Shown piece after piece: positions 8,360 through 22,065 of a stretch of 64,000 bases of DNA. Under the pieces are notes generated by a model. The model was not told the DNA's origin. It ran no database searches and worked only from the letters and a program-made list of their open reading frames with translations. Origin of the DNA: Rahnella aceris (lineage in GTDB: Bacteria > Pseudomonadota > Gammaproteobacteria > Enterobacterales > Enterobacteriaceae); contig NZ_JAADJV010000004.1 of assembly GCF_011684115.1 (NCBI RefSeq), positions 383,732 through 447,731 on the forward strand. The letters are read 5' to 3'. Numbering within the stretch: the first letter of the stretch is position 1; every line of letters begins with the position of its first letter. The translations under genes and the position numbers were made by a program.

Positions 8360-9622
8360 CTAATCGCTATCGGCCACGCAAATCTGCGCATAGCCGTTAC
8401 ACTGGCGCATAAACGCCACTTTGCTGCCATCGGGAGAATACACTACGGCATCGGCACAGGGTGCGTTTTCTGATCGTTGCGTTAACCGCTGCATCTTTCC
8501 GCTTTCCATGTCCAGCCGCATCACGCTGTTATCGCATACCAGCGCCAGTGATTTTCCGTCCTGGCTCCAGCTGAAGGCTGATTGAATTCCGCTTTCAGAA
8601 TGGCTGATTTGCGCCGGCGCGCCGCCGTTAGGTGACACCGTCCAGACCTGAACCACTCCGGTTTCATCTTGCATCAGAAACGCAATCTTTGCGCCATCCG
8701 GCGATACGCGCAACCAGTGACGCGGTTGCAGGGCAATACCATTTTCAGTAAAAGTAATCCGTCTCTGTTTCACGCCCGCGGGTGGCGCAGGCAGCATTTC
8801 CGGCGTACCCTGCAAAGGTTTATCACCCGCCTGAAGGTAATCCTCATCATTGCGCGGCAAATCCACCACGAAGATTTCCGGGTGCTTTTCGCCACGAGCG
8901 GAAAGCGTGTCGCCGATAAAAGCCAGCGCCCACCGCTGACGGCTGCCATCCGGTTTCAGATAGCCTTCACGGCCAATCCAGCCTTCTTCGTAAGCCCGGT
9001 TGATTTCATCGCTGCCGGGGTGAGGACAGGGCGTGGTTTCGCTGACCAGCATGCTGAAATGGCTTCCATCGTATTCACGGGGATGATGCTTTGGCGGAAT
9101 AACGGGATATCCTGAAATCGCCACGCCGACGTTGCGCAGATCGAGCGCCGGATCGCGTTCATGCAACACATGGTCGTTATAGGTAAAGCTCAGACGCGAA
9201 CCATCCGGGCTGAAGACGTGAACATGTGTGCCACCGCGCAGGGCTCCGGCGGTAAAGGGGGCGGTAATGTCCATCGCATCCAGCGTGACGGCCTTTTCGC
9301 GCGCGGGCTCAGTGACAATAACTCCACGACGGTGATGAAAATCATACTGCCAGCTGGCATCAGGATTTTCAGGGCCATGAATAAACGCATAACGGACAGT
9401 AAGATCCGGGCTGACGGTCACCACTCCCACATGCGCGCCGTCTTTTGCCTGATAAAGGACTTCCGTCTCACCGGTTTCGACATTCACGCGCTCAATGGTT
9501 GAACCGCTAAAAGAACCGCCATGCGGACGGACGTCATACACCAGCCACTGGCTGTCCGGCGTCCAGACATTAATGTTGGTGAGCTGATGCCCGCGGGCAT
9601 CAGAAGTTAATTGTTTTTCCAT
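8360..9622 (-). CDS. yidR: YidR, TolB-like beta-propeller protein
   Basis: A 420-residue protein close to E. coli YidR (415 aa). It has repeated WD40-like/TolB-type propeller blades, each ending in a phrase such as WTPDSQWLVYD, FSPDGSRLSFTY, VSPDGAKIAFLM or YSPDGSKVAFMR. The middle holds the conserved HGPENPD and YDFHHRRGVIV segments. No signal peptide is visible, so it should be cytoplasmic. Function is unknown; the fold suggests a scaffold or an oligogalacturonate-lyase-like relative. The start is placed at MEKQLTSDARG, 8 codons into the longest frame, because a good GAAGGAA binding site lies just upstream. It ends 26 bases after yidA begins upstream in the same direction, so they may be cotranscribed. 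Confidence 0.88.
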   Translation of the reverse strand: MEKQLTSDARGHQLTNINVWTPDSQWLVYDVRPHGGSFSGSTIERVNVETGETEVLYQAKDGAHVGVVTVSPDLTVRYAFIHGPENPDASWQYDFHHRRGVIVTEPAREKAVTLDAMDITAPFTAGALRGGTHVHVFSPDGSRLSFTYNDHVLHERDPALDLRNVGVAISGYPVIPPKHHPREYDGSHFSMLVSETTPCPHPGSDEINRAYEEGWIGREGYLKPDGSRQRWALAFIGDTLSARGEKHPEIFVVDLPRNDEDYLQAGDKPLQGTPEMLPAPPAGVKQRRITFTENGIALQPRHWLRVSPDGAKIAFLMQDETGVVQVWTVSPNGGAPAQISHSESGIQSAFSWSQDGKSLALVCDNSVMRLDMESGKMQRLTQRSENAPCADAVVYSPDGSKVAFMRQCNGYAQICVADSD

Positions 9623-9648
9623 GGCTGCAAGGTTCCTTCGGTACAAGC

Positions 9649-10464
9649 TCAGACGTTCAGAACAAATTTCTCGACCGCAAACGCCACGCCGTCTTCCGTG
9701 TTTGTTTTGGTAACGAACTGGCTGACGGCTTTTACGCTGTCCAGCGCATTCCCCATCGCGACACCAATTCCGGCGTATTCCAGCATCGCAATGTCGTTCT
9801 CCTGATCACCGAGCGTCATCACGCTCTCCCGCGCGATACCCAGTTTTTCCGCCAGTACTTTCACGCCTTCACCTTTATTCACGCGCTTATCGAGGATCTC
9901 GAGGAAATACGGTGAGCTTTTCATGATGGTGTAGCGTTCTTTTGCTTCAGCAGGAAGCTGACTGATGGCGCGATCCAGCAAGTCCGGATCGTCAATCATC
10001 ATGACTTTCGGGAAGGTCAGTGCCGGATCCATTTCCTCTGCCGGGCAGAATTGCAACGGAATGCCGGTGGTGAAGGATTCATGTACGCTGTATTTGCTGA
10101 TATGGCGGTTGGCGGTAAACAGGTCGGTTTGGGTCAGTGCATGGAAATGCACACCAAGGTCACGCGCCAGCTGTTCAAAGTAGTGATAATCTTCAATTTT
10201 GAGGGCTACTTCGGCAATTACGCTGCCATCTTTCGCATTGTGCACAAGCGCGCCGTTATTGGTGATGCAGTAACAACCGTCCTGCTGTAAATCCAGTTCC
10301 ATCAGATAACGCTGCACACCGACGAACGGACGGCCGGTCGCCAGAACGATTTGCACACCTTTCGCCCGTGCTTCTGACAACGCTTTTTTAACGGCAGGGG
10401 TCACTTCATGCTGCGGATTGAGCAATGTCCCGTCCATATCAATTGCAATTAATTCAATAGCCAT
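9649..10464 (-). CDS. yidA: HAD-family sugar phosphatase YidA
   Basis: A 271-residue Cof-type (class IIB) haloacid dehalogenase phosphatase matching E. coli YidA. Motif I is AIDMDGTLL with nucleophile Asp9 and acid/base Asp11, motif II is ATGRP, and motifs III/IV are the K of the NKGEGVKVLAEKLGI region and GDQENDIAMLEYAG. It hydrolyses small phosphosugars such as erythrose 4-phosphate and hexose 1-phosphates in the cytoplasm, a housekeeping clearing role. It is located downstream of gyrB as in E. coli, after a strong terminator, so it needs its own promoter. It probably shares a transcript with yidR. Confidence 0.95.
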   Translation of the reverse strand: MAIELIAIDMDGTLLNPQHEVTPAVKKALSEARAKGVQIVLATGRPFVGVQRYLMELDLQQDGCYCITNNGALVHNAKDGSVIAEVALKIEDYHYFEQLARDLGVHFHALTQTDLFTANRHISKYSVHESFTTGIPLQFCPAEEMDPALTFPKVMMIDDPDLLDRAISQLPAEAKERYTIMKSSPYFLEILDKRVNKGEGVKVLAEKLGIARESVMTLGDQENDIAMLEYAGIGVAMGNALDSVKAVSQFVTKTNTEDGVAFAVEKFVLNV

Positions 10465-10550
10465 AGCATCCTCAGAGTTTAAGAAATCTTGCGCAATGCT
10501 AACGCGATTACCCGCTGTAAAGCCAGCCGCAATGCGGGTCGCGTCAGACG

Positions 10551-10590
10551 AAAAAAAAAGTCCGAAGCGGTTTCCCGTTTCGGACTCTTT
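10551..10590 (-). terminator. gyrB terminator
   Basis: AGTCCGAA (10559-10566) and TTCGGACT (10579-10586) form a stem. Read on the minus strand it is followed by nine T (complement of the A run at 10551-10559). Classic intrinsic terminator 20 bases after the gyrB stop. Confidence 0.92.
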
Positions 10591-10607
10591 ATCAGCTCAC
10601 GCCATTA

Positions 10608-14130
<3,523 letters not shown>

Positions 14131-14257
14131 CTACTATCCATTCCAGGGCATCATCGTCGCAGTCAGTTTGCGTGCAGCTACAGTAAGCGGAGCATACTCA
14201 GGTGCGTGGGCATTGCGAACACTGCCCGCTCGCAAAATGACAAGTCAGATAGCCCGA

Positions 14258-15358
14258 TTACAGCCGCATTGGCATAACGACATACGCCGCCGACTGACTG
14301 GCTGCGTCTTCGATCTGCACGCTGGAAACAGAGTCCGTCAGCAACAGATTAACGTCTTCGCACTTGAGTGCATTGAGCACATCCAGTACGTAACTGACGT
14401 TGAAACCGATTTCCATTTCAGTGCCTTCGTAACCGACATCCAGAATTTCTTCTGCTTCTTCCTGTTCCGGGTTATTCGCGGTGATTTTCAGCTGGTTATG
14501 GCTGACATACAAACGCACGCCGCGGAATTTTTCATTGGACAGGATCGCGGCACGGGCAAACGCCTGCTTGAGCAAATCGCAGCCTGCCTGCAGCGTTTTG
14601 TCCGGATTTTTCGGCAATACGCGGCGATAGTCAGGGAAACGACCGTCAACCAGTTTAGAGGTAAAGATGAAGTCGCCGACGTGAGCACGGATATTGTTGC
14701 TGCCGATTTGCAGCTGCAATGTGGTGTCACCGCCATCAAGCAGACGCACCAGTTCCATCACGCCTTTACGCGGCACGATCACCGAATGCGACGGCAGAGA
14801 CTGGCCGATTGGCATAGAACATACGGCCAGACGGTGACCGTCGGTCGCGACAGTACGCAGTTCTTCACCTTCGGTTTCGAACAGCATACCGTTTAAATAA
14901 TAACGAACGTCCTGATGGGCCATAGAAAACTGCGTGGCTTCGATCAGACGTTTCAACGTGGCCTGCGGCAGGGTGAATTCTACTTCGCTTTGCCAGTCGT
15001 CGAGATTAGGGAAATCTGTCGCCGGTAAGGTCGACAGCGAGAAACGGCTGCGGCCTGATTTTACCAGCATGCGGTCGCCGTCGAGCGCGACGGAAATTTC
15101 CGCGCCTTCCGGCAATCCACGGCAGATATCAAAGAATTTACGCGCCGGCACCGTGGTGGCACCCGCTTCATGTGGCTGAGACAGCGCGACTTTCGCCACC
15201 ATCTCCATTTCCAAATCCGTCCCGGTCAGCGACAGCGCGCCATCCGTCACCTGTAATAACAGGTTACCCAGAATAGGCAACGTTGGTCGTCCACCCAGCG
15301 GACTACTGACCTGTTGCAGTGGTTTCAGCAAATGCTCACGTTCAACAATAAATTTCAT
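14258..15358 (-). CDS. dnaN: DNA polymerase III beta subunit (sliding clamp)
   Basis: A 366-residue protein with the three repeated clamp domains and full-length match to E. coli DnaN (start MKFIVEREHLLKPLQQVS, end AAYVVMPMRL). The C-terminal MPMRL forms part of the hydrophobic pocket that binds clamp-interacting peptides. The ring-shaped dimer tethers polymerases II, III, IV and V, MutS and Hda to DNA. It begins 4 bases after the dnaA stop, which implies coupling with dnaA; in E. coli dnaN promoters also lie inside dnaA. Confidence 0.98.
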   Translation of the reverse strand: MKFIVEREHLLKPLQQVSSPLGGRPTLPILGNLLLQVTDGALSLTGTDLEMEMVAKVALSQPHEAGATTVPARKFFDICRGLPEGAEISVALDGDRMLVKSGRSRFSLSTLPATDFPNLDDWQSEVEFTLPQATLKRLIEATQFSMAHQDVRYYLNGMLFETEGEELRTVATDGHRLAVCSMPIGQSLPSHSVIVPRKGVMELVRLLDGGDTTLQLQIGSNNIRAHVGDFIFTSKLVDGRFPDYRRVLPKNPDKTLQAGCDLLKQAFARAAILSNEKFRGVRLYVSHNQLKITANNPEQEEAEEILDVGYEGTEMEIGFNVSYVLDVLNALKCEDVNLLLTDSVSSVQIEDAASQSAAYVVMPMRL

Positions 15359-15362
15359 AGCG

Positions 15363-16754
15363 CTAGGAAGATAATGTTCTGATTAAGTTGGAGAAATCTT
15401 CTTTGATGTCGTGACTTTCTTCACGCAACTGCTCGATTTTACGGCAGGCGTGCAACACCGTGGTATGGTCCCGACCACCGAACGCATCGCCGATTTCTGG
15501 CAGGCTGTGGTTGGTCAGCTCTTTCGCCAGCGCCATCGCCATCTGGCGTGGGCGGGCTACCGAACGGGAGCGCCGTTTGGAAAGCAGGTCAGCGACCTTG
15601 ATTTTATAATATTCGGCCACTGTTTTCTGAATATTATCGATAGTGACCAGCTTCTCCTGAAGCGCTAACAAATCGCGCAACGCTTCACGAACGAAGTCGA
15701 TAGTGATCGCACGGCCGGTAAAGTTGGCGTTGGCAATCACACGGTTCAGTGCGCCTTCAAGCTCACGCACATTCGATCGCAGACGTTTAGCAATAAAGAA
15801 GGCAACTTCGCCCGGCAGACGAATATCGTTTTCGTCCGCCTTTTTCATCAGGATCGCCACGCGGGTTTCTAATTCAGGCGGCTCGATAGCCACCGTCAGA
15901 CCCCAGCCGAAACGCGATTTCAGACGATCTTCAACACCGTTGATCTCTTTTGGATAACGATCCGAGGTCAGGATGATCTGCTGATTACCTTCCAGCAGGG
16001 CATTAAAGGTGTGGAAGAACTCTTCCTGCGAACGTTCTTTATTAGCAAAAAATTGAATGTCATCGATGAGCAACGCATCAACAGAACGGTAGTAACGTTT
16101 GAATTCTTCGATGGCGTTGTTTTGCAGGGCTTTGACCATGTCCTGTACAAAACGCTCGGAGTGCATGTACACCACTTTGGCATTGGCTTTACGCGCCATG
16201 ATGCCGTTACCGACGGCGTGCAATAAGTGGGTTTTACCCAGGCCAGTGCCACCATAGAGGAAAAGCGGGTTGTACGCGCCACCCGGATTATCCGCCACCT
16301 GACGCGCCGCCGCGCGAGCCAGTTGGTTAGATTTACCTTCTACGAAGTTATCAAAGGTATGTTTCGGGTTGACGTTAGAGCGATAAGACAGCTCAGGCTG
16401 AGCCGGTGAGCTGTCCCAGCTTGGACGGGAAGGCGCCAGACGCGGAATGGCAGGCGCAGCCTGTGAACTGACGCTGGCCGCAACAGGCTGGCTGACGCGT
16501 TGGATCACCGGCTTGCTGCCGACTTCAAAACGCAGCAACGGTGCATCCGTGCCACAGAAATCGTTAAGCAAGCCGTTAATATTATTTAGGTATTTGTCAC
16601 GAACCCAATCCAGAACAAAACGATTCGGGGCATACAGCGCCAGCGTATTGTCGTTGAGTTCCGCCTGCAGGGGGCGTATCCACATACTGAATTCTGTGGC
16701 AGGTAGTTCATCCTGCAAACGGGCAAGACATTGCTGCCAAAGCGAAAGTGACAC
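15363..16754 (-). CDS. dnaA: Chromosomal replication initiator DnaA
   Basis: A 463-residue AAA+ initiator. The N-terminal DnaB/DiaA-binding domain is [23 protein letters not shown], split here into [12 protein letters not shown] and [11 protein letters not shown], and is followed by a variable linker rich in Pro/Ser (about 85-125). Walker A is GGTGLGKT (168-175), Walker B is ALLIDDIQF, and the C-terminal DnaA-box-binding domain contains the signature [16 protein letters not shown]. The start is GTG at 16754, as in E. coli; the longest frame would add nine unconserved residues. Two consensus DnaA boxes in the upstream region suggest autorepression. oriC is about 34 kb away, next to mnmG, the usual enterobacterial split. 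Confidence 0.98.
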   Translation of the reverse strand: MSLSLWQQCLARLQDELPATEFSMWIRPLQAELNDNTLALYAPNRFVLDWVRDKYLNNINGLLNDFCGTDAPLLRFEVGSKPVIQRVSQPVAASVSSQAAPAIPRLAPSRPSWDSSPAQPELSYRSNVNPKHTFDNFVEGKSNQLARAAARQVADNPGGAYNPLFLYGGTGLGKTHLLHAVGNGIMARKANAKVVYMHSERFVQDMVKALQNNAIEEFKRYYRSVDALLIDDIQFFANKERSQEEFFHTFNALLEGNQQIILTSDRYPKEINGVEDRLKSRFGWGLTVAIEPPELETRVAILMKKADENDIRLPGEVAFFIAKRLRSNVRELEGALNRVIANANFTGRAITIDFVREALRDLLALQEKLVTIDNIQKTVAEYYKIKVADLLSKRRSRSVARPRQMAMALAKELTNHSLPEIGDAFGGRDHTTVLHACRKIEQLREESHDIKEDFSNLIRTLSS

Positions 16755-17170
16755 GGCGGACTCCACTCGAACAAGTATCAAAAAAGAAAAGGATCAGGAT
16801 ATTTTTTAAATCATGATTTTTGGCACACGTTCCGCCCGTTAATGGGGGAAAATTTCTCTCACCACCCTGTCAGTGGCGTAAAGTCACGTGCGAACCGCTT
16901 TTTGCGGTTTTTGTCGACAGCATCCCAGCCGGGATCGCGATCGGAATGGCGGATCATAACGCAATACGGCCCAGAGATCCTCCCCTTCCTGACAGATTAG
17001 ATCCTTTTTATCCACAGGCAGCAATCGGCAAGTGGGTAAGCTTAGCCGATCCTTTTAAAATTAGGCGATGTAATCATCACTCTGGTGAAAAAATAGGAGT
17101 CCGCTGAGTTAAATTTCATCATACTGCGAGAAAGATCGCACGCCTGTGGATAAGGATCAGGTGAGGATCC
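16755..17170. promoter_or_regulatory. dnaA upstream region with DnaA boxes
   Basis: A non-coding region between divergent dnaA and rpmH. It holds two perfect 9-mers, TTATCCACA at 17008-17016 and TGTGGATAA at 17145-17153 (opposite orientations), and several GATC sites. These fit DnaA-ATP autoregulation and Dam/SeqA control of dnaA. Individual dnaA promoters could not be fixed with confidence. Confidence 0.7.
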
Positions 17171-17198
17171 TTGCGATTTGCGGCAGAGTCCGTATAAT
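17171..17198 (+). promoter_or_regulatory. Promoter for rpmH-rnpA
   Basis: TTGCGA (17171-17176), 16-base spacer, TATAAT (17193-17198); a sigma-70 promoter about 240 bases upstream of rpmH, directed away from dnaA. Confidence 0.7.
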
Positions 17199-17309
17199 CT
17201 TCAGCCCTACGTGTGAAGCCTGTGTTCCTGATGGTCATAACCAGATGGATATTGCGGTGTGACCACGGGCAATTCTGGTAAACACTTGAACCATTTCTGG
17301 CAATGTAAA

Positions 17310-17338
17310 TTGACTCAGGACTGTACAGTTATTACAAT
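17310..17338 (+). promoter_or_regulatory. Second promoter for rpmH-rnpA
   Basis: TTGACT (17310-17315), 17-base spacer, TACAAT (17333-17338). A strong sigma-70 match about 100 bases before the rpmH start, in keeping with high expression of a ribosomal protein. Confidence 0.65.
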
Positions 17339-17428
17339 CCCGCTTCTTTATATGTTGCGACAAAGGCACCGGTCGTTTTTTCGCCGAAATGTCTTCGCGT
17401 TTACTGATCAGTAATAATTTAAGTTTAG

Positions 17429-17581
<153 letters not shown>

Positions 17582-17599
17582 TAAAAGCTAACCTATTTA

Positions 17600-17959
17600 G
17601 TGGTTAAGCTCGCTTTTCCCAGGGAGTTACGTTTGTTAACTCCCCGTCATTTCACTTTCGTCTTCCAGCAGCCACAACGGGCTGGCACGCCGCAAATCAC
17701 TATACTCGGCCGCCTGAACGAGCTGGGGCATCCCCGCATCGGTCTCACCGTCGCAAAAAAACACGTCAAACGCGCACATGAACGCAATCGGATCAAACGC
17801 CTTACCCGCGAAAGTTTCCGGTTGAATCAGCATACGCTGCCGTCGATGGATTTTGTGGTAGTAGCCAAAAAGGGTGTCGCCGATTTAGATAATCGCGCGC
17901 TGACGGAAGCGTTGGAGAAATTATGGCGTCGACATTGCCGACAGGCTCCCGCATCCTGA
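17600..17959 (+). CDS. rnpA: Ribonuclease P protein component
   Basis: A 119-residue basic protein identical in length to E. coli RnpA. The RNR motif is visible in [15 protein letters not shown], which contacts the catalytic RNA. It helps RNase P cut the 5' leader from precursor tRNAs. The start is GTG (VKLAFPREL read as Met), as in E. coli. Its end overlaps the start of yidD by 37 bases in another frame, a feature conserved in enterobacteria that lowers or couples translation. Confidence 0.97.
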   Translation: MVKLAFPRELRLLTPRHFTFVFQQPQRAGTPQITILGRLNELGHPRIGLTVAKKHVKRAHERNRIKRLTRESFRLNQHTLPSMDFVVVAKKGVADLDNRALTEALEKLWRRHCRQAPAS

Positions 17960-18180
17960 TAAAGCTGATACGTGGTTATCAGCTATTCATCAGTCCGTTG
18001 CTCGGGCCGCATTGCCGCTTTCGACCAACCTGCTCTCAATACAGTATTGAAGCAATTGGTCGTTTTGGCATGTTAAAAGGCAGTTGGTTGACTTTGAAAC
18101 GCGTATTAAAATGCCATCCTTTGAACCCAGGTGGTGATGACCCCGTACCGCCGAAAACCGACAATAACAGAGAACACTAA
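17923..18180 (+). CDS. yidD: Membrane protein insertion efficiency factor YidD
   Basis: An 85-residue protein with the family core [20 protein letters not shown], then the second conserved part [19 protein letters not shown], including the paired cysteines. YidD is an inner-membrane-associated protein that assists YidC-dependent insertion. It overlaps rnpA at its start and is followed two bases later by yidC, so all three are on one transcript. Confidence 0.95.
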   Translation: MASTLPTGSRILIKLIRGYQLFISPLLGPHCRFRPTCSQYSIEAIGRFGMLKGSWLTLKRVLKCHPLNPGGDDPVPPKTDNNREH

Positions 18181-18182
18181 CG

Positions 18183-19817
18183 ATGGATTCGCAACGCAAT
18201 CTTTTCCTCATCGCTCTGCTGTTCGTGTCTTTCATGATCTGGCAGGCATGGCAAACGGACCACGCTCCGCAACCGGCCAACCAGACCACGCAACAGACTG
18301 CGAACACTGCAAACGGTGATGCTACTAATCAGGCTGTTCCTGATAGCGGACAGGGCAAATTAATTACAGTTAACAGTGATGTGCTGTCATTAACGATCAA
18401 CACCCGTGGTGGCGACATTGAGCAGGCTCTGCTGAAGGCTTACCCAACGACTTTGGGCTCTGACCAGCCTTTCCAGTTACTGGAAACCACTCCTAATTTC
18501 CTCTATCAGGCACAAAGTGGTCTGACAGGTAAAAACGGTCCAGACAATCCGGCTAACGGTGAACGCCCTCTGTTCAAGGCGAGCTCCGATACCTTCACAA
18601 TGGCTGAAGGCCAGTCTGAACTGCGCATTCCGATGACTTACACGGCGGCGAACGGTGCGATTTACACCAAAACCTTCGTGATCAAACGTGGCTCTTACGC
18701 GGTAAACGTTGAATACAACATCAACAACACCACGGCTACCCCGCTTGAACTGACCATGTTCGGTCAGCTGAAACAAACCACCGAATTACCTAAGCACCGT
18801 GATACCGGCAGCAATAACTTTGCTCTGCACACGTTCCGCGGCGCGGCATATTCCTCAAGTGATGACAAATATCAGAAGTATGCGTTCGATAAGAGCGAAG
18901 CACTGAATGTCACGACTCAGGGTGGTTGGGTTGCGATGTTGCAGCAGTACTTTGCAACGGCGTGGATCCCATCAGCGAAAGACACCAATACCTTCTTCAC
19001 CACCACCAATAACGGTATTTCAACGATTGGCTTTAAAGGCACACCGTTTACCGTTGCACCAGGTGCACAGCAACAAGTTGCTTCTATCCTGTGGGTTGGT
19101 CCGGAAATTCAGGACAAGATGGCCGCTATCGCGCCACACCTTGACCTGACGGTTGACTACGGTTGGTTATGGTTCATCTCTCAGCCACTGTTCAAACTGT
19201 TGAAATTCATTCAAGGGTTTGTCGGTAACTGGGGCTTCTCGATCATCGTTATCACCTTTATTGTTCGCGGTATCATGTATCCACTGACCCGCGCACAGTA
19301 CACGTCGATGGCGAAAATGCGTATGTTGCAGCCGAAACTGGCCGCCATGCGTGAACGTATCGGTGATGACAAACAGCGCATGAGTCAGGAAATGATGGCG
19401 CTGTATAAGTCTGAGAAAGTGAACCCGCTGGGTGGCTGTCTGCCGCTGGTTATTCAGATGCCAATCTTCCTGGCACTGTATTACATGCTGTCTGGTTCCA
19501 TTGAACTGCGCCACGCGCCATTCATCCTGTGGATCCATGACTTGTCAGCACAAGACCCGTACTACATTCTGCCGGTTCTGATGGGTATCACGATGTTCTT
19601 CATCCAGAAGATGTCGCCGACCACCGTCACTGACCCGATGCAGCAGAAGATCATGACCTTCATGCCGGTCATCTTCACCGTGTTCTTCCTGTGGTTCCCG
19701 TCTGGCCTGGTGGTGTACTACATCGTCAGTAACCTGGTCACCATTCTCCAGCAGCAGCTGATTTATCGCGGGCTGGAAAAACGTGGCCTGCACAGCCGCG
19801 ACAAGAAAAAGTCATAA
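18183..19817 (+). CDS. yidC: Membrane protein insertase YidC
   Basis: A 544-residue Oxa1/Alb3/YidC family insertase. It has one N-terminal membrane helix ([16 protein letters not shown]), a large periplasmic P1 domain with beta-supersandwich sequence (about 60-340), then five conserved helices. These include the segment with [19 protein letters not shown], whose arginine lies in the hydrophilic groove, and a basic C-terminal tail ([10 protein letters not shown]). It inserts membrane proteins such as the F0 subunits a and c, alone or with SecYEG. Followed by hairpins and then mnmE. Confidence 0.98.
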   Translation: MDSQRNLFLIALLFVSFMIWQAWQTDHAPQPANQTTQQTANTANGDATNQAVPDSGQGKLITVNSDVLSLTINTRGGDIEQALLKAYPTTLGSDQPFQLLETTPNFLYQAQSGLTGKNGPDNPANGERPLFKASSDTFTMAEGQSELRIPMTYTAANGAIYTKTFVIKRGSYAVNVEYNINNTTATPLELTMFGQLKQTTELPKHRDTGSNNFALHTFRGAAYSSSDDKYQKYAFDKSEALNVTTQGGWVAMLQQYFATAWIPSAKDTNTFFTTTNNGISTIGFKGTPFTVAPGAQQQVASILWVGPEIQDKMAAIAPHLDLTVDYGWLWFISQPLFKLLKFIQGFVGNWGFSIIVITFIVRGIMYPLTRAQYTSMAKMRMLQPKLAAMRERIGDDKQRMSQEMMALYKSEKVNPLGGCLPLVIQMPIFLALYYMLSGSIELRHAPFILWIHDLSAQDPYYILPVLMGITMFFIQKMSPTTVTDPMQQKIMTFMPVIFTVFFLWFPSGLVVYYIVSNLVTILQQQLIYRGLEKRGLHSRDKKKS

Positions 19818-19823
19818 GTGAAT

Positions 19824-19846
19824 GTCAGGACGGCTTTCGTCCTGAC
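19824..19846 (+). terminator. Hairpin after yidC
   Basis: GTCAGGACG (19824-19832) pairs with CGTCCTGAC (19838-19846) around GCTTT. No T run, so probably an mRNA 3' structure or partial attenuator. Confidence 0.5.
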
Positions 19847-19868
19847 CGCTAAACTTGATGATAAAAAA

Positions 19869-19896
19869 GAAAGGCGATCATTTGATCGCCTTTTGC
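19869..19896 (+). terminator. Terminator between yidC and mnmE
   Basis: AAGGCGATCA (19871-19880) pairs with TGATCGCCTT (19883-19892), with A before and TT after. A compact two-base loop; it may attenuate readthrough into mnmE. Confidence 0.65.
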
Positions 19897-19929
19897 ATAT
19901 CCGTAAAAAGACCAACAGAGATCATTGCT

Positions 19930-21294
19930 ATGAGCACCTCAGATACCATTATTGCCCAAGCAACCCCACCCGGCCGCGGTGGTGTGGGCATTTTGCGCAT
20001 TTCCGGCCGTGCGGCGCGTGATGTGGCACAGGCTGTCTTAGGTAAACTGCCCAAGCCGCGTTATGCCGATTATCTGCCGTTTCAGGATGCTGATGGCAGC
20101 GCGCTGGATCAGGGCATCGCGTTGTGGTTCCCCGGCCCGAATTCCTTTACCGGCGAAGACGTGCTTGAGCTGCAAGGCCACGGCGGGCCGGTGATCCTGG
20201 ATTTGCTGCTTAAACGCATTATCGCGCTGGAAAACGTGCGAATTGCGCGTCCGGGCGAATTCTCTGAACGGGCTTTCCTCAACGATAAACTCGACCTGGC
20301 GCAGGCTGAAGCGATTGCTGATCTTATCGACGCCAGCTCCGAGCAGGCCGCACGTTCAGCGGTTAACTCCTTACAGGGCGCTTTCTCGAACCGTATTCAT
20401 CATCTGGTGGAAGCACTCACTCACCTGCGGATCTTTGTCGAAGCGGCTATCGACTTCCCCGATGAGGAAATCGACTTCCTGTCCGACGGTAAAATCGAAG
20501 CCAAACTCAATACGGTGATGGGTGATCTCGATGCCGTGCGGGCCGAAGCACGTCAGGGTAGCCTGCTGCGTGAAGGGATGAAAGTGGTGATTGCCGGGCG
20601 TCCGAACGCCGGTAAATCCAGCCTGCTGAACGCGCTGGCCGGTCGTGAAGCGGCGATCGTGACCGATATCGCGGGCACCACGCGAGACGTTTTACGCGAA
20701 CATATCCACCTTGATGGCATGCCGTTGCACATCATTGACACCGCCGGGTTACGTGAAGCCAGCGATGAAGTTGAGCGCATTGGTATCGAACGTGCATGGA
20801 ATGAGATTGAACAGGCGGACTTAGTGCTGTTTATGGTCGACGGTACAACAACGGAAGCAACCGAGCCTGCGGACATCTGGCCCGAATTTATGGCCCGCCT
20901 GCCCGCGAGTTTACCTATTGTCGTTGTACGCAACAAAGCGGATATCACCGGGGAAGCGCTGGGACAAACGGAAGTGAATGGTCACTCACTTATTCGCCTT
21001 TCTGCCCGCACCGGCGATGGCGTTGATCTGCTGCGCGATCATCTGAAACAGGTGATGGGCTTCAATCACAATATGGAAGGCGGATTCCTTGCCCGTCGCC
21101 GTCACCTGCAGGCGCTGGAACAGGCCGCACAGCATCTGGTTCAGGGTAAAGATCAACTGCTTGGCGCATGGGCGGGTGAACTGCTGGCGGAAGAATTGCG
21201 TCTGGCCCAGCAATCGCTGAGCGAAATCACCGGTGAATTTACCTCGGATGATTTACTGGGGCGTATCTTCTCGAGTTTCTGTATCGGTAAATAA
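19930..21294 (+). CDS. mnmE: tRNA modification GTPase MnmE
   Basis: A 454-residue protein, the same length as E. coli MnmE. The N-terminal tetrahydrofolate-binding domain includes [12 protein letters not shown], and an alpha-helical middle follows. The G domain has [12 protein letters not shown] (P loop), DIAGTTRD and DTAGLRE, and the protein ends in the conserved CIGK needed for catalysis. With MnmG it makes the 5-carboxymethylaminomethyl group on U34 of several tRNAs. The start at [14 protein letters not shown] was chosen; a longer frame runs through the terminator hairpin and is not conserved. Confidence 0.97.
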   Translation: MSTSDTIIAQATPPGRGGVGILRISGRAARDVAQAVLGKLPKPRYADYLPFQDADGSALDQGIALWFPGPNSFTGEDVLELQGHGGPVILDLLLKRIIALENVRIARPGEFSERAFLNDKLDLAQAEAIADLIDASSEQAARSAVNSLQGAFSNRIHHLVEALTHLRIFVEAAIDFPDEEIDFLSDGKIEAKLNTVMGDLDAVRAEARQGSLLREGMKVVIAGRPNAGKSSLLNALAGREAAIVTDIAGTTRDVLREHIHLDGMPLHIIDTAGLREASDEVERIGIERAWNEIEQADLVLFMVDGTTTEATEPADIWPEFMARLPASLPIVVVRNKADITGEALGQTEVNGHSLIRLSARTGDGVDLLRDHLKQVMGFNHNMEGGFLARRRHLQALEQAAQHLVQGKDQLLGAWAGELLAEELRLAQQSLSEITGEFTSDDLLGRIFSSFCIGK

Positions 21295-21314
21295 GCCGCT
21301 GTTCGCAGCAAACA

Positions 21315-21346
21315 AAACCCACATTGAAGAATGTGGGTTTTTTATT
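21315..21346. terminator. Terminator between mnmE and the SDR gene
   Basis: AAACCCACATT and AATGTGGGTTT (21330-21340) form a perfect stem with a GAAG loop, followed by TTTTATTTTA. It serves mnmE and, with its A-rich left side, also the convergent SDR gene. Confidence 0.88.
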
Positions 21347-21365
21347 TTATTCAAAGGATTACGCC

Positions 21366-21965
21366 TTACCAGACTTTATAAATGCGTCCGGTCTGCGCCC
21401 CTTCCACGCTGCGACGATACGCTTTCGCCACGCGCGCTGCCGGTGCAGCCTCAAAGCCCGGGAAGAACGGGCCATAAGCTTTCAGCGACTCTTCTACTAC
21501 GGTCGGGCTGACCACATTGATGCGAATACCCCGTGACAGTTCAATCGCCGCGCCCCGGACAAAGCCTTCGACGGCGGCATTTACCGTGGTGGCGTTCGCC
21601 CCCTGACGGATAGGTTCATCAGCAATGATCCCGCTGGTCAGCGTGATGGAACCGCCATCGTTAAGGAATGACTGACCGATCAGCGCAAGGCGCACCTGGC
21701 CAAGCAGTTTATTCTGCAAACCAATATTGAACTGTGCTGCGGTCATCTCCACCAGCGGGCCAAAGTGCAGGCTGCCGGTAGTAGCAATAATCGCATCAAC
21801 TTTTCCCGTACTCTGGAAAAGCGCTTTTACGCTGTTTTCATCGGTAATATCGACCTGAAAATCGCCGCGGGTTTTGCCTGCGGTGACAATTTCATGGTCT
21901 GCGCTAAGCTCCTGAATCACGGCTTTACCCAATGTACCTGTCCCGCCAATCACTAAAATTTTCAT
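21366..21965 (-). CDS. Short-chain dehydrogenase/reductase (atypical SDR)
   Basis: A 199-residue Rossmann protein with the NAD(P)-binding motif GGTGTLGK (7-14), the ATTG strand equivalent of SDR NNAG, and a TSG that fits the catalytic serine region. The usual YxxxK dyad is not present: the place where it is expected reads TVNAAVEGFVRG. It therefore belongs to a short SDR subgroup lacking the standard tyrosine, and activity cannot be assumed. The start is MKILVIGGTG, with GAGGAA just upstream; a longer frame adds 25 residues. The divergent LysR gene 100 bases away is probably its regulator. Confidence 0.8.
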   Translation of the reverse strand: MKILVIGGTGTLGKAVIQELSADHEIVTAGKTRGDFQVDITDENSVKALFQSTGKVDAIIATTGSLHFGPLVEMTAAQFNIGLQNKLLGQVRLALIGQSFLNDGGSITLTSGIIADEPIRQGANATTVNAAVEGFVRGAAIELSRGIRINVVSPTVVEESLKAYGPFFPGFEAAPAARVAKAYRRSVEGAQTGRIYKVW

Positions 21966-22065
21966 CAGATATTCCTCAACGTTGTTTGCAGGACCATCTT
22001 TCACCAAACTACGGGTTAGATATAGAATCGTATTATTCATTCTGTTCTAACTCAGGGTTTGTAAT

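Noticed and set aside
19855..19929. Longer N-terminus for mnmE
   Set aside because: The added 25 codons run through a terminator hairpin and are not part of the family; the internal ATG gives the usual 454 residues.
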